This document shows, one piece after another, positions 16,227-23,700 of a DNA stretch of 32,412 bases (positions are counted from its first letter, which is position 1; each line of letters begins with the position of its first letter). This DNA comes from Treponema sp. (lineage in GTDB: Bacteria; Spirochaetota; Spirochaetia; Treponematales; Breznakiellaceae), in contig JAIRSC010000052.1 in NCBI GenBank assembly GCA_031255645.1, positions 1 to 32,412 on the forward strand, in the 5' to 3' direction. The position numbers and the translations under genes are program-made. Below the pieces are notes generated by a model. That model saw only the letters and a list, made by a program, of their open reading frames with translations, was not told where the DNA came from and did not search any database.

Positions 16227-17233
16227 CATTCCGCGCCCCGCCCTTCGGAACGGTCGTTGGCGAATTCCGCGCACAGTTTTTGTATCTCCTCCGCCGTACC
16301 CGCGCCGTAACAGGGAACGGCGCTCCCGCTGTCGCGCCACAATCCCCGCAGGACTTTTCCGGGACCGGTCTCGAAAACGGCGCCGGGATTCAGGGCCGCG
16401 ATTGCCGCTTCCTCGTCTGTCCAGCGGACGCCTTCGCATATCTGGCGCAGCGCCAGGGACTTCGCCTCGTTTCCGCCGCTGACGCGCGTTCCCGTAACGT
16501 TGGAAAAAAAGGCGGCGTCCGGGTCGCGAAACGGCGTTGCCTCAAGAACAGAGGCGAAGGCGTCCGCCGCTTCTTTCATAAACGGCGAGTGAAAAGGGCC
16601 GGCTACCTGAAGGCGGATAAACCGTTTCGCGCCCGCTTCCTTAAAGCGTTTTTCCGCTTCGGACAGCGCCGGCGCGCTTCCCGAAACTACGGTTTGGACC
16701 GGGGAATTGATGTTCGCCGGGTACAGATCCCCGGCAAAGGCCCCGGCTTTTTTCCATTCGGCGATAAGTTCCTCGACCTTTTCCGGCGCGAGCCCCAGGA
16801 CGGCGGCCATGCCGGGAGCGGAGCGTTCGGCCTCCGGGGTTCCGGCGGACATGCGGTCAATCGCCGCCTGCATCGCCCCGCCCCTGGCCCGGACAAGCGT
16901 AAAACAGTCGGCGGCGCCGATAACCCCGGCGCAGGCCAGGGCGGGGTATTCGCCGAGACTGAAACCGGCGCAGGCCGCGGGAACAATGCCGTTTTCCCGG
17001 AGCGCGGCGGCGGCGGCAAGCGAGGCCGCCGTCAGCGCGATTTGGGAAACGTCGCTGCGCTTGAGCTTTTCCGCATCGGAATCGCGGATAAGGCCCGCGA
17101 CGTCCATGTCCAGGGTTTCAGACGCGATGGAAAAAATTTCCCGGGCGGCCGGAGAAACGCCGAGGAGGTCGAGCCCCATGCCTGGATATTGAGCGCCCTG
17201 GCCGGGAAACAAAAAAACGATCTGTTTTACCAT
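16226..17233 (-). CDS. fabD: malonyl-CoA:ACP transacylase FabD
   Basis: FabD transfers malonyl from CoA to acyl carrier protein. The 335-residue product starts FLFPGQGAQYPGMG, the usual family opening. The nucleophile elbow is GFSLGE with Ser92; the residue before Ser is Phe91 where Escherichia coli has His, and a Leu is common there in Firmicutes, so this need not affect activity. The catalytic His lies in GPFHSPFM, and the C-terminal VFETGPGKVLRGL is typical. The gene overlaps fabH by 7 bases (17227-17233), with a G-rich ribosome site inside the end of fabH. No extra domain is fused. Confidence 0.95.
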   Translation of the reverse strand: MVKQIVFLFPGQGAQYPGMGLDLLGVSPAAREIFSIASETLDMDVAGLIRDSDAEKLKRSDVSQIALTAASLAAAAALRENGIVPAACAGFSLGEYPALACAGVIGAADCFTLVRARGGAMQAAIDRMSAGTPEAERSAPGMAAVLGLAPEKVEELIAEWKKAGAFAGDLYPANINSPVQTVVSGSAPALSEAEKRFKEAGAKRFIRLQVAGPFHSPFMKEAADAFASVLEATPFRDPDAAFFSNVTGTRVSGGNEAKSLALRQICEGVRWTDEEAAIAALNPGAVFETGPGKVLRGLWRDSGSAVPCYGAGTAEEIQKLCAEFANDRSEGRGAE

Positions 17234-18270
17234 ACGATTAAATTCCCCCCGTAAGTCAGGCCCGCGCCGAATCCGACGGTGATCACAAGATCGCCCCGCC
17301 GCAGTTGTTCCGAGCGGTTTAGTTCGTCCAGGGCTATCGGAATCGACGCCGAAGACGTATTGGCGTATTTTCCGATATTAAGGAAGAATTTTTCTTCGGG
17401 AATGCCCAGCCGTTTGCCCGCCGCCTGGACAATGCGGGCGTTCGCCTGGTGGGGAATAATGCGGGCAATGTCCTGTATTGTCAGGGATTCTTCTTCCATT
17501 AACGCGGCGATGGTTTCGGTGATAACCCTGACGGCAAAATTGTACACGGCGCGGCCGTTCATTTCCACGTGGGGATTGATAGCTACGGTTTCGCCCGTTT
17601 TCCAGGGGTTCCGGGAGCCTCCGCGCCGGATTATCAGGTTTTCCCAGCCCGATCCGTCCGCGCCGAGTACCGTGCGAACCAGGCCCCGGTCTTTTGAAAT
17701 GCCGCGTTTCGCCGGCGCGCCCTCCCGCTTTTCAAGAAGCACCGCCCCCGCGCCGTCCCCGAACAATATGCAGCTTTCCCTGTCCGTCCAGTCGGTAATC
17801 CTGGAAAGCGTTTCCGCGCCGATTACCAGCGCCCGCCTGCGCCGGCGATCCGAGGAAAGCAGGGCCGCCGCCGTTTCAAGGCCGTAAATAAAACTGCTGC
17901 AGGCTACCGTTACGTCCATCGCGGCGGCTTTTTTTGCCCCAAGCCGGTTCTGAACAAGACAGGAAGTGGCGGGACAACCGTAATAATCCTGGGTAGTTGT
18001 TCCCAAAACGATCAAATCAAGCGTTTCGGCAAGTTCTTCCGGGCTTTTTTCCCCGACTTCGGCCCTGTCGACGGCCATTTTCAGGGCGTTCCGCGCCGCC
18101 TCGACGGCCAAATCGCTTACCGCCGCGTCGTCGTCGGCTATATAGCGGCTTTCGATACCGGTGTGGGAACGAATCCACTCGTCGCTGGTATCGACCGTTT
18201 TCGCTATGTCCTCATTACTTACCCGGCGGGACGGAACCGCTCTTCCCGTTGCTATTAGTTCAACTGCCAT
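17227..18270 (-). CDS. fabH: 3-oxoacyl-ACP synthase III FabH
   Basis: FabH starts each chain by condensing acetyl-CoA (or a branched acyl-CoA) with malonyl-ACP. I start it at the ATG at 18270, giving 347 residues, because MAVELIATGRAVP is the family opening. A TTG eight codons upstream would place the start inside the inverted repeat. The catalytic Cys is in VTVACSSFIYG (about residue 124), the His in RIIPHQANARIV and the Asn in NIGKYANTSSASIP. An acidic stretch near residues 68-84 (including VGEKSPEELAE) looks like a small insertion compared with typical FabH. It is the first gene of the fab-acc operon, and the promoter and operator candidate directly precede it. Confidence 0.96.
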   Translation of the reverse strand: MAVELIATGRAVPSRRVSNEDIAKTVDTSDEWIRSHTGIESRYIADDDAAVSDLAVEAARNALKMAVDRAEVGEKSPEELAETLDLIVLGTTTQDYYGCPATSCLVQNRLGAKKAAAMDVTVACSSFIYGLETAAALLSSDRRRRRALVIGAETLSRITDWTDRESCILFGDGAGAVLLEKREGAPAKRGISKDRGLVRTVLGADGSGWENLIIRRGGSRNPWKTGETVAINPHVEMNGRAVYNFAVRVITETIAALMEEESLTIQDIARIIPHQANARIVQAAGKRLGIPEEKFFLNIGKYANTSSASIPIALDELNRSEQLRRGDLVITVGFGAGLTYGGNLIVW

Positions 18271-18281
18271 TTCATTTTCCG

Positions 18282-18304
18282 TGACAAATTTCAATAATTT
18301 GTCA
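18282..18304. promoter_or_regulatory. perfect 9-bp inverted repeat, candidate operator of the fatty-acid operon
   Basis: TGACAAATT at 18282-18290 is matched by AATTTGTCA at 18296-18304 around TCAAT. It lies between the -10 box (18310-18315) and the fabH start (18270), beginning at the predicted transcription start. This is a standard place for a repressor site. It does not match the FapR, FabT or FabR consensus sites as I recall them. Confidence 0.65.
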
Positions 18305-18309
18305 TAATA

Positions 18310-18338
18310 AAGATAACCTTTGGCGGGGATTCTGTCAA
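18310..18338 (-). promoter_or_regulatory. sigma-70 promoter of the fab-acc operon
   Basis: Reading the minus strand, TTGACA (18333-18338, full consensus) is followed by a 17-base spacer and TATCTT (18310-18315). The start would fall at about 18303-18304, giving a leader of about 34 bases that contains the whole inverted repeat and the GGAAAATGA ribosome-site region. Confidence 0.65.
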
Positions 18339-18426
18339 CAGATCCGGCGGAATATTCTATATCCCGGACTGCCGTATAAATCCGGCGTTATAAAACGGCG
18401 GCATTGTGGTTTTTACAGAGAATCCC

Positions 18427-19791
18427 CTACAGCTCCAGAACGTAGACTTTGCTGTTCCGTTCGCTGTTGTAGGTTTTTTGCCGTTCCACAGGGAGGCTTT
18501 CTTTAGAGCCTTCCACGAAGCCTAAAGTTTCAAACCAGTCCTGGGTTTGGGTGGTAAGAACAAAAACTTTTTTTAATCCGTCTTTTTTCGCCTTGTTGAC
18601 GAGAAAGCCGACTATGCGGCGGCCGAGCCCCATATCGGCATAGGCGGAATCAACGGCGACGGCGGCGATTTCCCCGTCGCCGCCGTAACGGTGAAGAGCG
18701 CCGCAGGCGTGGGCCCTGCCGTCTACGCCGAACACGAAAAAATCTTCTTTTTTGTTGAGGATGTCTTCCGGGGTTCTGCGGACCAGAACGCCCTGCCGCA
18801 TAAGAGGTTCCATTATCCGCAGTATGTCCGGTATGTCCCGGGTTTTAACCGGGCGGACCGCCTCGTATTCGTCGGTATAGATCATTGTCCCCGAACCCAT
18901 GTTCGAGAAAAGCTCCCCAAGGACGACGCCTTCTTCCCTGCCGTCGACAATATGAACCCGCTCCACGCCGGCTTTTGAGGCGGCCAGGGCCAGGGCCAGA
19001 TCGTCCAGGGCCTTGCCGTCTCCACGGCCCGGTTCCAGCGCCTTTTCGGCTTCCTGGGGGGTAAGCCGGAGGGATACGGAAAGTCCGCCGCGCCCCTCCA
19101 CGCCGTCAGGCGGGCCGTAGGCGCGGGAAAGTCCGGGGATTCCGGCGGAGTCCGGCCCGGCGGCGACGATGAAGAATTTTACCGCGCCAAGGGCGGCGGC
19201 GGCGGCCAGGGCTATTTCGCCGCTGGATACGTTGTAGCTCTTGCCGGAAGGCCCCCAGCCGATACAGGGCAGGATCGGAATCATTCCAAGATCGAGTACC
19301 CGGCCTATCGGAGCGGAAAGTATTTTTTCCACCCTGCCGGTATTTTCCATATCGGTTCCATTGAGTACGCCCAGCCCCCTGGCGCGCACAAAGCTCCCGA
19401 TGACCGAGTCCACGCGGCTTGCCGAAAGAGCCGTCATAAAACGGGTGGCGACATGAAACGCCGCCATTTCCACAAAGGGCATGGCCTCCGCGGCGGTGAT
19501 CCGCAGTTTTGTTTTTGGCGCGGCGGGCCCGTTTTTCCCGGTTTCAGGTTCCACATAGCCGGATTTGATTCCGTGTTCGGCCAGCGTTGAATCGATCCAT
19601 TCCTTGGCCCCCGGAACAATTACCACCTTAAAGCCTGTCTGGGCGAGCAGGGCAAGATCTTTCATCAGCGGGGGAAAACCCGGGTCCCGGGTAACGGGAA
19701 AATCAATTTTGAATACCATCGTGGAACCGGCGAAACGGCTCCGGTAATGGAACGCTTCCCGTACCAGATCCATCCGGCTTGTCTGATCCAT
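18427..19791 (-). CDS. argA: N-acetylglutamate synthase, kinase-like plus GNAT domains
   Basis: The enzyme makes N-acetylglutamate from glutamate and acetyl-CoA, the first step of arginine synthesis. The 454-residue product has an N-terminal amino-acid-kinase-like domain (about 20-290: FKVVIVPGAKEWID, a RITAAEA stretch, GWGPSGKSYNVSSGEIA) and a C-terminal GNAT domain (about 310-454: the acetyl-CoA loop in YADMGLGRRIV, then WFETLGFVEGS). This two-domain plan is that of classical ArgA. The kinase-like domain usually binds arginine for feedback control. No other arg genes lie nearby. No Shine-Dalgarno site precedes the ATG at 19791; a GTG two codons upstream is possible. A TATACT lies so close that the message could be leaderless. 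Confidence 0.88.
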   Translation of the reverse strand: MDQTSRMDLVREAFHYRSRFAGSTMVFKIDFPVTRDPGFPPLMKDLALLAQTGFKVVIVPGAKEWIDSTLAEHGIKSGYVEPETGKNGPAAPKTKLRITAAEAMPFVEMAAFHVATRFMTALSASRVDSVIGSFVRARGLGVLNGTDMENTGRVEKILSAPIGRVLDLGMIPILPCIGWGPSGKSYNVSSGEIALAAAAALGAVKFFIVAAGPDSAGIPGLSRAYGPPDGVEGRGGLSVSLRLTPQEAEKALEPGRGDGKALDDLALALAASKAGVERVHIVDGREEGVVLGELFSNMGSGTMIYTDEYEAVRPVKTRDIPDILRIMEPLMRQGVLVRRTPEDILNKKEDFFVFGVDGRAHACGALHRYGGDGEIAAVAVDSAYADMGLGRRIVGFLVNKAKKDGLKKVFVLTTQTQDWFETLGFVEGSKESLPVERQKTYNSERNSKVYVLEL

Positions 19792-19840
19792 GGGCACAGT
19801 ATAGCCGGACGGGAAAAGAAAGGGAACCGGGCGGGGAAAG

Positions 19841-19863
19841 GCGCGGTTTATAAAAAGCCGCGC
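19841..19863. terminator. GC-rich hairpin downstream of the flavin-reductase-like gene
   Basis: GCGCGG at 19841-19846 and CCGCGC at 19858-19863 are complementary, with an A/T-rich loop that can extend the stem. It lies 17 bases after the stop at 19880 and before argA. No clear U-run follows on the minus strand, so it may end or attenuate transcription only partly. Confidence 0.45.
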
Positions 19864-19879
19864 TCATCCACGGCTCTTG

Positions 19880-20434
19880 TCACGCCTTCTTTACCAGGTA
19901 TTCGGTTATTTCGCCGATAAACATCCGGTGATAATCCTTAAGGGGATAGTGGGCCGTGTCGATATCCGGATCCAGAAAACGGGAAGGATCGAAGTCGTGG
20001 GTGTAGAGTTTACGGCACACGATGATTTCCCCGGCTTCCTTAAAACCAACTGCGCCGCCGGGAAACACAATCGGGGTAAGACCGGCTTTGGCGGCCTTGT
20101 CGGTATCCCGGCCGGAATCCGTTCCGCAGATATTCAGGGCCTCGCGAAAAGCGCCGTCAAAAAACGAAAGGCTGAAAATACTCGAAGCGTTGGCGAAGCC
20201 GAGGGTATGACGGGTGCTTCTGATGTAAATCTGGGCCACGTTTCTCTGCCACAGTACGCCGAGGCAGCCCCAGGAAGCCGTCATCGTATTCCAGGCGCCC
20301 TTGTCGGAAGAAACGTCTCCGGCGCTTATCAGCGTCCAGTCCGCCCCGATCCGCTCAAACGGGCTGCCGGGAAATTCCTCTATCCGCCTGCTTTTCCATT
20401 CGCCGCCGGCCGGAATTACCTCTTTCTGTCTCAT
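19880..20434 (-). CDS. flavin reductase-like FMN-binding split-barrel protein
   Basis: The 184-residue product starts at an ATG with AGGAGG close upstream. It resembles the flavin-reductase-like family of FMN-binding split barrels: an N-terminal region with PFERIGADWTLISAGD, a core with NTMTASWGCLGVLWQRN and IYIRSTRHT, then FSLSFFDGAFREALNICG. The NTMTASWG block is where such proteins usually contact the flavin. It ends with an HYPLKDYHRMFIGEI block also typical of the family. No signal peptide is seen, so it is cytoplasmic. The substrate cannot be read from sequence. It lies 15 bases after pgi on the same strand and is probably cotranscribed with it. Confidence 0.8.
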   Translation of the reverse strand: MRQKEVIPAGGEWKSRRIEEFPGSPFERIGADWTLISAGDVSSDKGAWNTMTASWGCLGVLWQRNVAQIYIRSTRHTLGFANASSIFSLSFFDGAFREALNICGTDSGRDTDKAAKAGLTPIVFPGGAVGFKEAGEIIVCRKLYTHDFDPSRFLDPDIDTAHYPLKDYHRMFIGEITEYLVKKA

Positions 20435-20449
20435 GATTCCTCCTGTTGT

Positions 20450-22021
20450 TTATAAACCGAGCAGTTTGCCGTACTCGTCCAGCGCGTCGTCACCGGAAGC
20501 GCCGGAAAGAACTTTTTTCGTCAGTATTTTGCCGAGCTGAACCCCTTCCTGATCGAAGCTGTTGAGGTTCCACACAAAACCCTGAAACATCACTTTGTTT
20601 TCAAAATGGGCGAGAAGGCTTCCCAGGGCCGCGGGATCAAGCTGTTTCCCGTGAATAAGACTCGAAGGCCTTCCGCCGGGAAAATACTTGTTCCGGTTGG
20701 GATCGTCCTTGCCTTTGGCGAACGCGACTATCTGCGCCGCGAGATTCGCGTTGAGCTTGGTTTGGCTCGGCGATCCTTCCACTTCCAGGTCGTCGTTCCG
20801 CTGGCTTTCGGCAAAGGCTACAAACTGGAGCGGAACGATGTCCGTACCCTGGTGGAGAAGCTGGTAAAACGAATGTTGGCCGTTGGTTCCCGGCTCGCCG
20901 AAAACCACGGGCCCCGTGGCATAGGCCACAGGCTCGCCGTTCCGGTTGACTCTTTTGCCGTTGGATTCCATGTCAAGCTGCTGAAGGTGGGCCGGAAAGC
21001 GGGACAGGGCCTGGCTGTAGGGCAGCGCCGCCGTCGCGGGATAAGCCAGAACGTTCCGCTCCCATACGCCGAGCAGGGCGTCGAGCAAAGCGGCGTTTTT
21101 CGTGATGTCCCGTTCAAGGGCAAGTTTGTCGGCTTCGTGCGCGCCCGAAAGAAATTCCCCGAAGGTTTCCGGACCGAAGGCCATCGACAGGATCACCCCC
21201 CCGACCGCCGAAGACGACGAATAACGGCCGCCGATAAAATCATCTATATAGAAGGAATCGAGATACGCGGGATTATGGGCCAGCGGACTTGTTTCGCTGG
21301 TAACGGCGACAATGTGCCTGCCGGGATCGAGCCCCGCGTTTTTCAGTTTGTTTTTGACAAAAAGCTCGTTGGCAAGAGTTTCCTGGGTTACGCCGCTTTT
21401 GGAAACCAGGACGAACACCGTTTCTTCCAGATTAAGGCCCGCCGTAACGGCGGAAGGATCGTCCGGGTCCACGTTGGAAATAAAGGCGGCGCTGAGCTTT
21501 TTCCTTCCCCGCGAGGCGGCCCAGTTGTCGAGGGCCAGGTACAGGGCCCTTGGGCCAAGATCCGATCCGCCGATGCCGATTTGAACCGCGTGCCTGAAGG
21601 CCTTCCCCGTTGAGCCGCTGAGTTTTCCCGAACGGACCTTTTCGGCAAACGCGGAAAAGCGTTCCCGCTCCGAGCGGTAGAATTCGCCCAGATCCCTGCC
21701 GTTGTGGAGTACCGCTTTGCCAAGCTGCCCCCTGAGGAGGTGATGAAGCACCTTGCGGCCTTCGCCGGTATTCATCGTTTCCCCGTCCAGCAGGGCCCTG
21801 TATTTGTCGATAAGTTCCTGTTCGCCGGCAAGCTCCGCGAGGACGGCGATTAGTCCGCTCCCGGCGGCTTTGGCCGCCCAGTTGTAGGAAAGGCCGCCCG
21901 CCATCGGAACCGAGCAGGAACGGATCCTGGCGGCGTCCAGACCGCCGCGCGCCGCCGCGTTTTCCTTCAACGAAAGAAGTTTTTTGTAACTTTCGGTTTT
22001 ATCAAGATCGGTATAACGCAT
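20450..22021 (-). CDS. pgi: glucose-6-phosphate isomerase
   Basis: The enzyme interconverts glucose-6-phosphate and fructose-6-phosphate in glycolysis and gluconeogenesis. The 523-residue product is full length. Both family signatures are present: DDFIGGRYSSSSAVG around residues 264-278, and FVWNLNSFDQEGVQLGK near residue 490. The active-site region GEPGTNGQHSFYQLLHQGTD holds the catalytic Glu and His, and the phosphate site is around GIGGSDLGPR and VSKSGVTQET. AAGGAG lies just before the ATG at 22021, and a good promoter is at 22080-22108. Its downstream neighbour, the flavin-reductase-like gene, follows after 15 bases. Confidence 0.97.
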   Translation of the reverse strand: MRYTDLDKTESYKKLLSLKENAAARGGLDAARIRSCSVPMAGGLSYNWAAKAAGSGLIAVLAELAGEQELIDKYRALLDGETMNTGEGRKVLHHLLRGQLGKAVLHNGRDLGEFYRSERERFSAFAEKVRSGKLSGSTGKAFRHAVQIGIGGSDLGPRALYLALDNWAASRGRKKLSAAFISNVDPDDPSAVTAGLNLEETVFVLVSKSGVTQETLANELFVKNKLKNAGLDPGRHIVAVTSETSPLAHNPAYLDSFYIDDFIGGRYSSSSAVGGVILSMAFGPETFGEFLSGAHEADKLALERDITKNAALLDALLGVWERNVLAYPATAALPYSQALSRFPAHLQQLDMESNGKRVNRNGEPVAYATGPVVFGEPGTNGQHSFYQLLHQGTDIVPLQFVAFAESQRNDDLEVEGSPSQTKLNANLAAQIVAFAKGKDDPNRNKYFPGGRPSSLIHGKQLDPAALGSLLAHFENKVMFQGFVWNLNSFDQEGVQLGKILTKKVLSGASGDDALDEYGKLLGL

Positions 22022-22079
22022 CGTATTTCTCCTTGTTTTTTTACACCCGCTTCAACTGATTTCGAAAAAATTTGTTTAT

Positions 22080-22108
22080 ATTATACACTATACGGTTTGA
22101 ATTGTCAG
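22080..22108 (-). promoter_or_regulatory. sigma-70 promoter of pgi
   Basis: On the minus strand CTGACA (22103-22108) is followed by 17 bases and a perfect TATAAT (22080-22085). The start would be at about 22073, giving a leader of about 52 bases before the ATG. Confidence 0.7.
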
Positions 22109-22151
22109 GCATGATCCCGGCAAGGAACCGTTGTATTGACAGAACCGCTTG

Positions 22152-22181
22152 TTGATCTGGACGAATATTCGATGGTAGAAT
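22152..22181 (+). promoter_or_regulatory. promoter of the HPt / HD-GYP pair
   Basis: TTGATC (22152-22157), an 18-base spacer and TAGAAT (22176-22181) with a TG one base upstream (22173-22174, extended -10). An overlapping TATACT at 22181-22186 is an alternative -10. The leader to the ATG at 22302 would be about 114 bases. Confidence 0.5.
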
Positions 22182-22247
22182 ATACTGGTCAAAAGCGTAA
22201 CGGAAGCTTCGGAATCCCCGCCTGGGTTTTTGGATCTTCCCATAACG

Positions 22248-22269
22248 CGTTCCGGCCATTCGCGGAACG
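22248..22269. repeat. 7-bp inverted repeat in the HPt gene leader
   Basis: CGTTCCG at 22248-22254 and CGGAACG at 22263-22269 are perfectly complementary across 8 bases. The loop contains part of CGGCCATT, which occurs again just before the ribosome site. The two copies could compete in folding, but this is only a possibility. Confidence 0.45.
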
Positions 22270-22301
22270 TGAACAAAGGCTTTTCGGCCATTGGGGGAAC
22301 A

Positions 22302-22643
22302 ATGGGAGATATTGTATATATTGACCAGGAAGACGGCAAAAAGCGCGTTATGAACAACGCGAAACTCTACGCAAGGCTCCTCACCAAATTCAGGGACGAA
22401 ACCGGGATAGATCCGATTTTTGCCGCTCTTGACGCGGGCAATTATGAGGAAGCCCAGGGCCTGGCCCATACGGTCAAGGGTATAACGGCGAATCTTTCCA
22501 TAAAAGAACTCAACCTTCGTATCCAGGAACTGGAGGCGCGGATTAAGGCAAAGGATGTCGGGAACGAAGCGATAGAAGCGGTCAAGACGGCCTTTGCCGA
22601 AACCATGAAACGGATCGACAAGGTCATCGAGGAAAATGCCTAA
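22302..22643 (+). CDS. HPt histidine phosphotransfer protein
   Basis: HPt proteins carry a phosphoryl group between receiver domains or from a hybrid kinase to a receiver. I start this one at the ATG at 22302, which has a GGGGGA ribosome site 4 bases upstream, giving 113 residues. The frame is open further upstream but without a good site. His56 in LAHTVKGITANL is the expected phosphorylated residue; the helix following it and the pattern of hydrophobic residues are typical. The C-terminal half is a long helical region. It overlaps the following receiver/HD-GYP gene by 8 bases, so the two are almost certainly partners. No histidine kinase lies in the window. Confidence 0.85.
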   Translation: MGDIVYIDQEDGKKRVMNNAKLYARLLTKFRDETGIDPIFAALDAGNYEEAQGLAHTVKGITANLSIKELNLRIQELEARIKAKDVGNEAIEAVKTAFAETMKRIDKVIEENA

Positions 22644-23700
22644 CAGTAAAGTTCCTGCCGTATTGGTGGTTGACGACGTAGAGATGAACCGCCTGATACT
22701 GGAGGAGATTCTCAAAAACGACTATTCGATCCTCACCGCGGAAAACGGGAAAAAGGCGCTTGCGGTACTGCGGCAGGCCGCGGTGCTGCCGAAGATAATC
22801 CTTCTCGACGTATTCATGCCGGAGATGAACGGCTACGAGTTCCTTGAGGTTATGAAGGCGGACGAGTCCTTCAAAAGAATTCCCGTAATTTTTATCACAA
22901 CGTCGGATTCGGAAAGCGAAGCCCTTTCCGCCGGGGCGGTTGATTTTATATCCAAGCCCTTCCTGCCGGAAATCGTCAAACTCCGGGTAAAGAACCAGGT
23001 GGAGCTGAAAAACTACAGCGACAACCTGGAAGAAATGGTCGCGGAAAAAACCGCGGAAGCCACCTCGACGCTGGACAATACCCTCCAGGCTATCGCGAAT
23101 ATTATAGAATACCGCAACCTCGAATCGGGGAGCCACGTAAAACGCACCCAGTTTTTCTGCAAAGCCCTTATCGATTATCTTATTAAAACCAATTCCGTTT
23201 ATGCCGAAGAGCTTAAGGCAAACGAGCCGGATATCATCGTCAAGGCAATGGCCCTGCACGATGTCGGAAAGATCGGCATACCCGACAAAATACTGTTAAA
23301 ACCCGGAAAGCTTGATCCGGAAGAGTACGAGATTATGAAAACCCACACGACGGTGGGAAAAAATATTATTGAGGAAATGATGAAGGCCGTTAAGGATGAG
23401 GATTCCACCTATCTGCGGCATTGTCTCGATATCGCTTATTGCCATCACGAACGTTACGACGGCAGAGGGTATCCCCAGGGGCTTAAGGGAAACGAAATTC
23501 CCCTCGCGGCGCGGCTTGCGGCCCTTGCCGACGTATACGACGCCCTGGTATGCGCCCGTGTATACAAGACCGCTTTTTCCTACGAGGAAACGGTTAAAAT
23601 TATAAGCGACGGCAAGGGTACGCAGTTTGATCCTGTTCTTACCGACGCGGTTATCGCCATTCAGGATCGTTTCAGGGAAATTTCCGAGCAGTATAAGTAA
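22636..23700 (+). CDS. response regulator with HD-GYP output domain
   Basis: The 354-residue product has a CheY-like receiver (residues 7-125: acidic pair DD13-14, phosphorylated Asp58 in ILLDVFMPEM, Thr in FITTSDS and Lys in FISKPF), a coiled-coil linker (about 125-160), and an HD-GYP domain. The latter has the metal site HDVGKIGIPD and the HHERYDGRGYP signature, so a cyclic-di-GMP phosphodiesterase active site is complete. It is translationally coupled to the HPt gene: its ATG lies 8 bases before the HPt stop, with GAGG inside that gene. Phosphorylation from the HPt protein would therefore be expected to set its activity. The end of the gene overlaps the convergent CapA-like gene by 29 bases. 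Confidence 0.94.
   Translation: MPNSKVPAVLVVDDVEMNRLILEEILKNDYSILTAENGKKALAVLRQAAVLPKIILLDVFMPEMNGYEFLEVMKADESFKRIPVIFITTSDSESEALSAGAVDFISKPFLPEIVKLRVKNQVELKNYSDNLEEMVAEKTAEATSTLDNTLQAIANIIEYRNLESGSHVKRTQFFCKALIDYLIKTNSVYAEELKANEPDIIVKAMALHDVGKIGIPDKILLKPGKLDPEEYEIMKTHTTVGKNIIEEMMKAVKDEDSTYLRHCLDIAYCHHERYDGRGYPQGLKGNEIPLAARLAALADVYDALVCARVYKTAFSYEETVKIISDGKGTQFDPVLTDAVIAIQDRFREISEQYK

Noticed and set aside
15465-16439. Long N-terminal extension of fabG
   Set aside because: The extra 75 residues are Arg-rich out-of-frame fabD sequence; the strong ribosome site at 16220-16226 places the start at 16214.
16950-16990. GFSLGE in FabD as a sign of an inactive transacylase
   Set aside because: The Ser, the second catalytic His and the GQGAQ motif are all intact, and non-His residues before the Ser are known in active FabD proteins of other phyla.
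22136-22141. Consensus TTGACA as the -35 of the HPt promoter
   Set aside because: No -10 hexamer lies at 16-19 bases; TTGATC at 22152 with TAGAAT at 22176 fits better.
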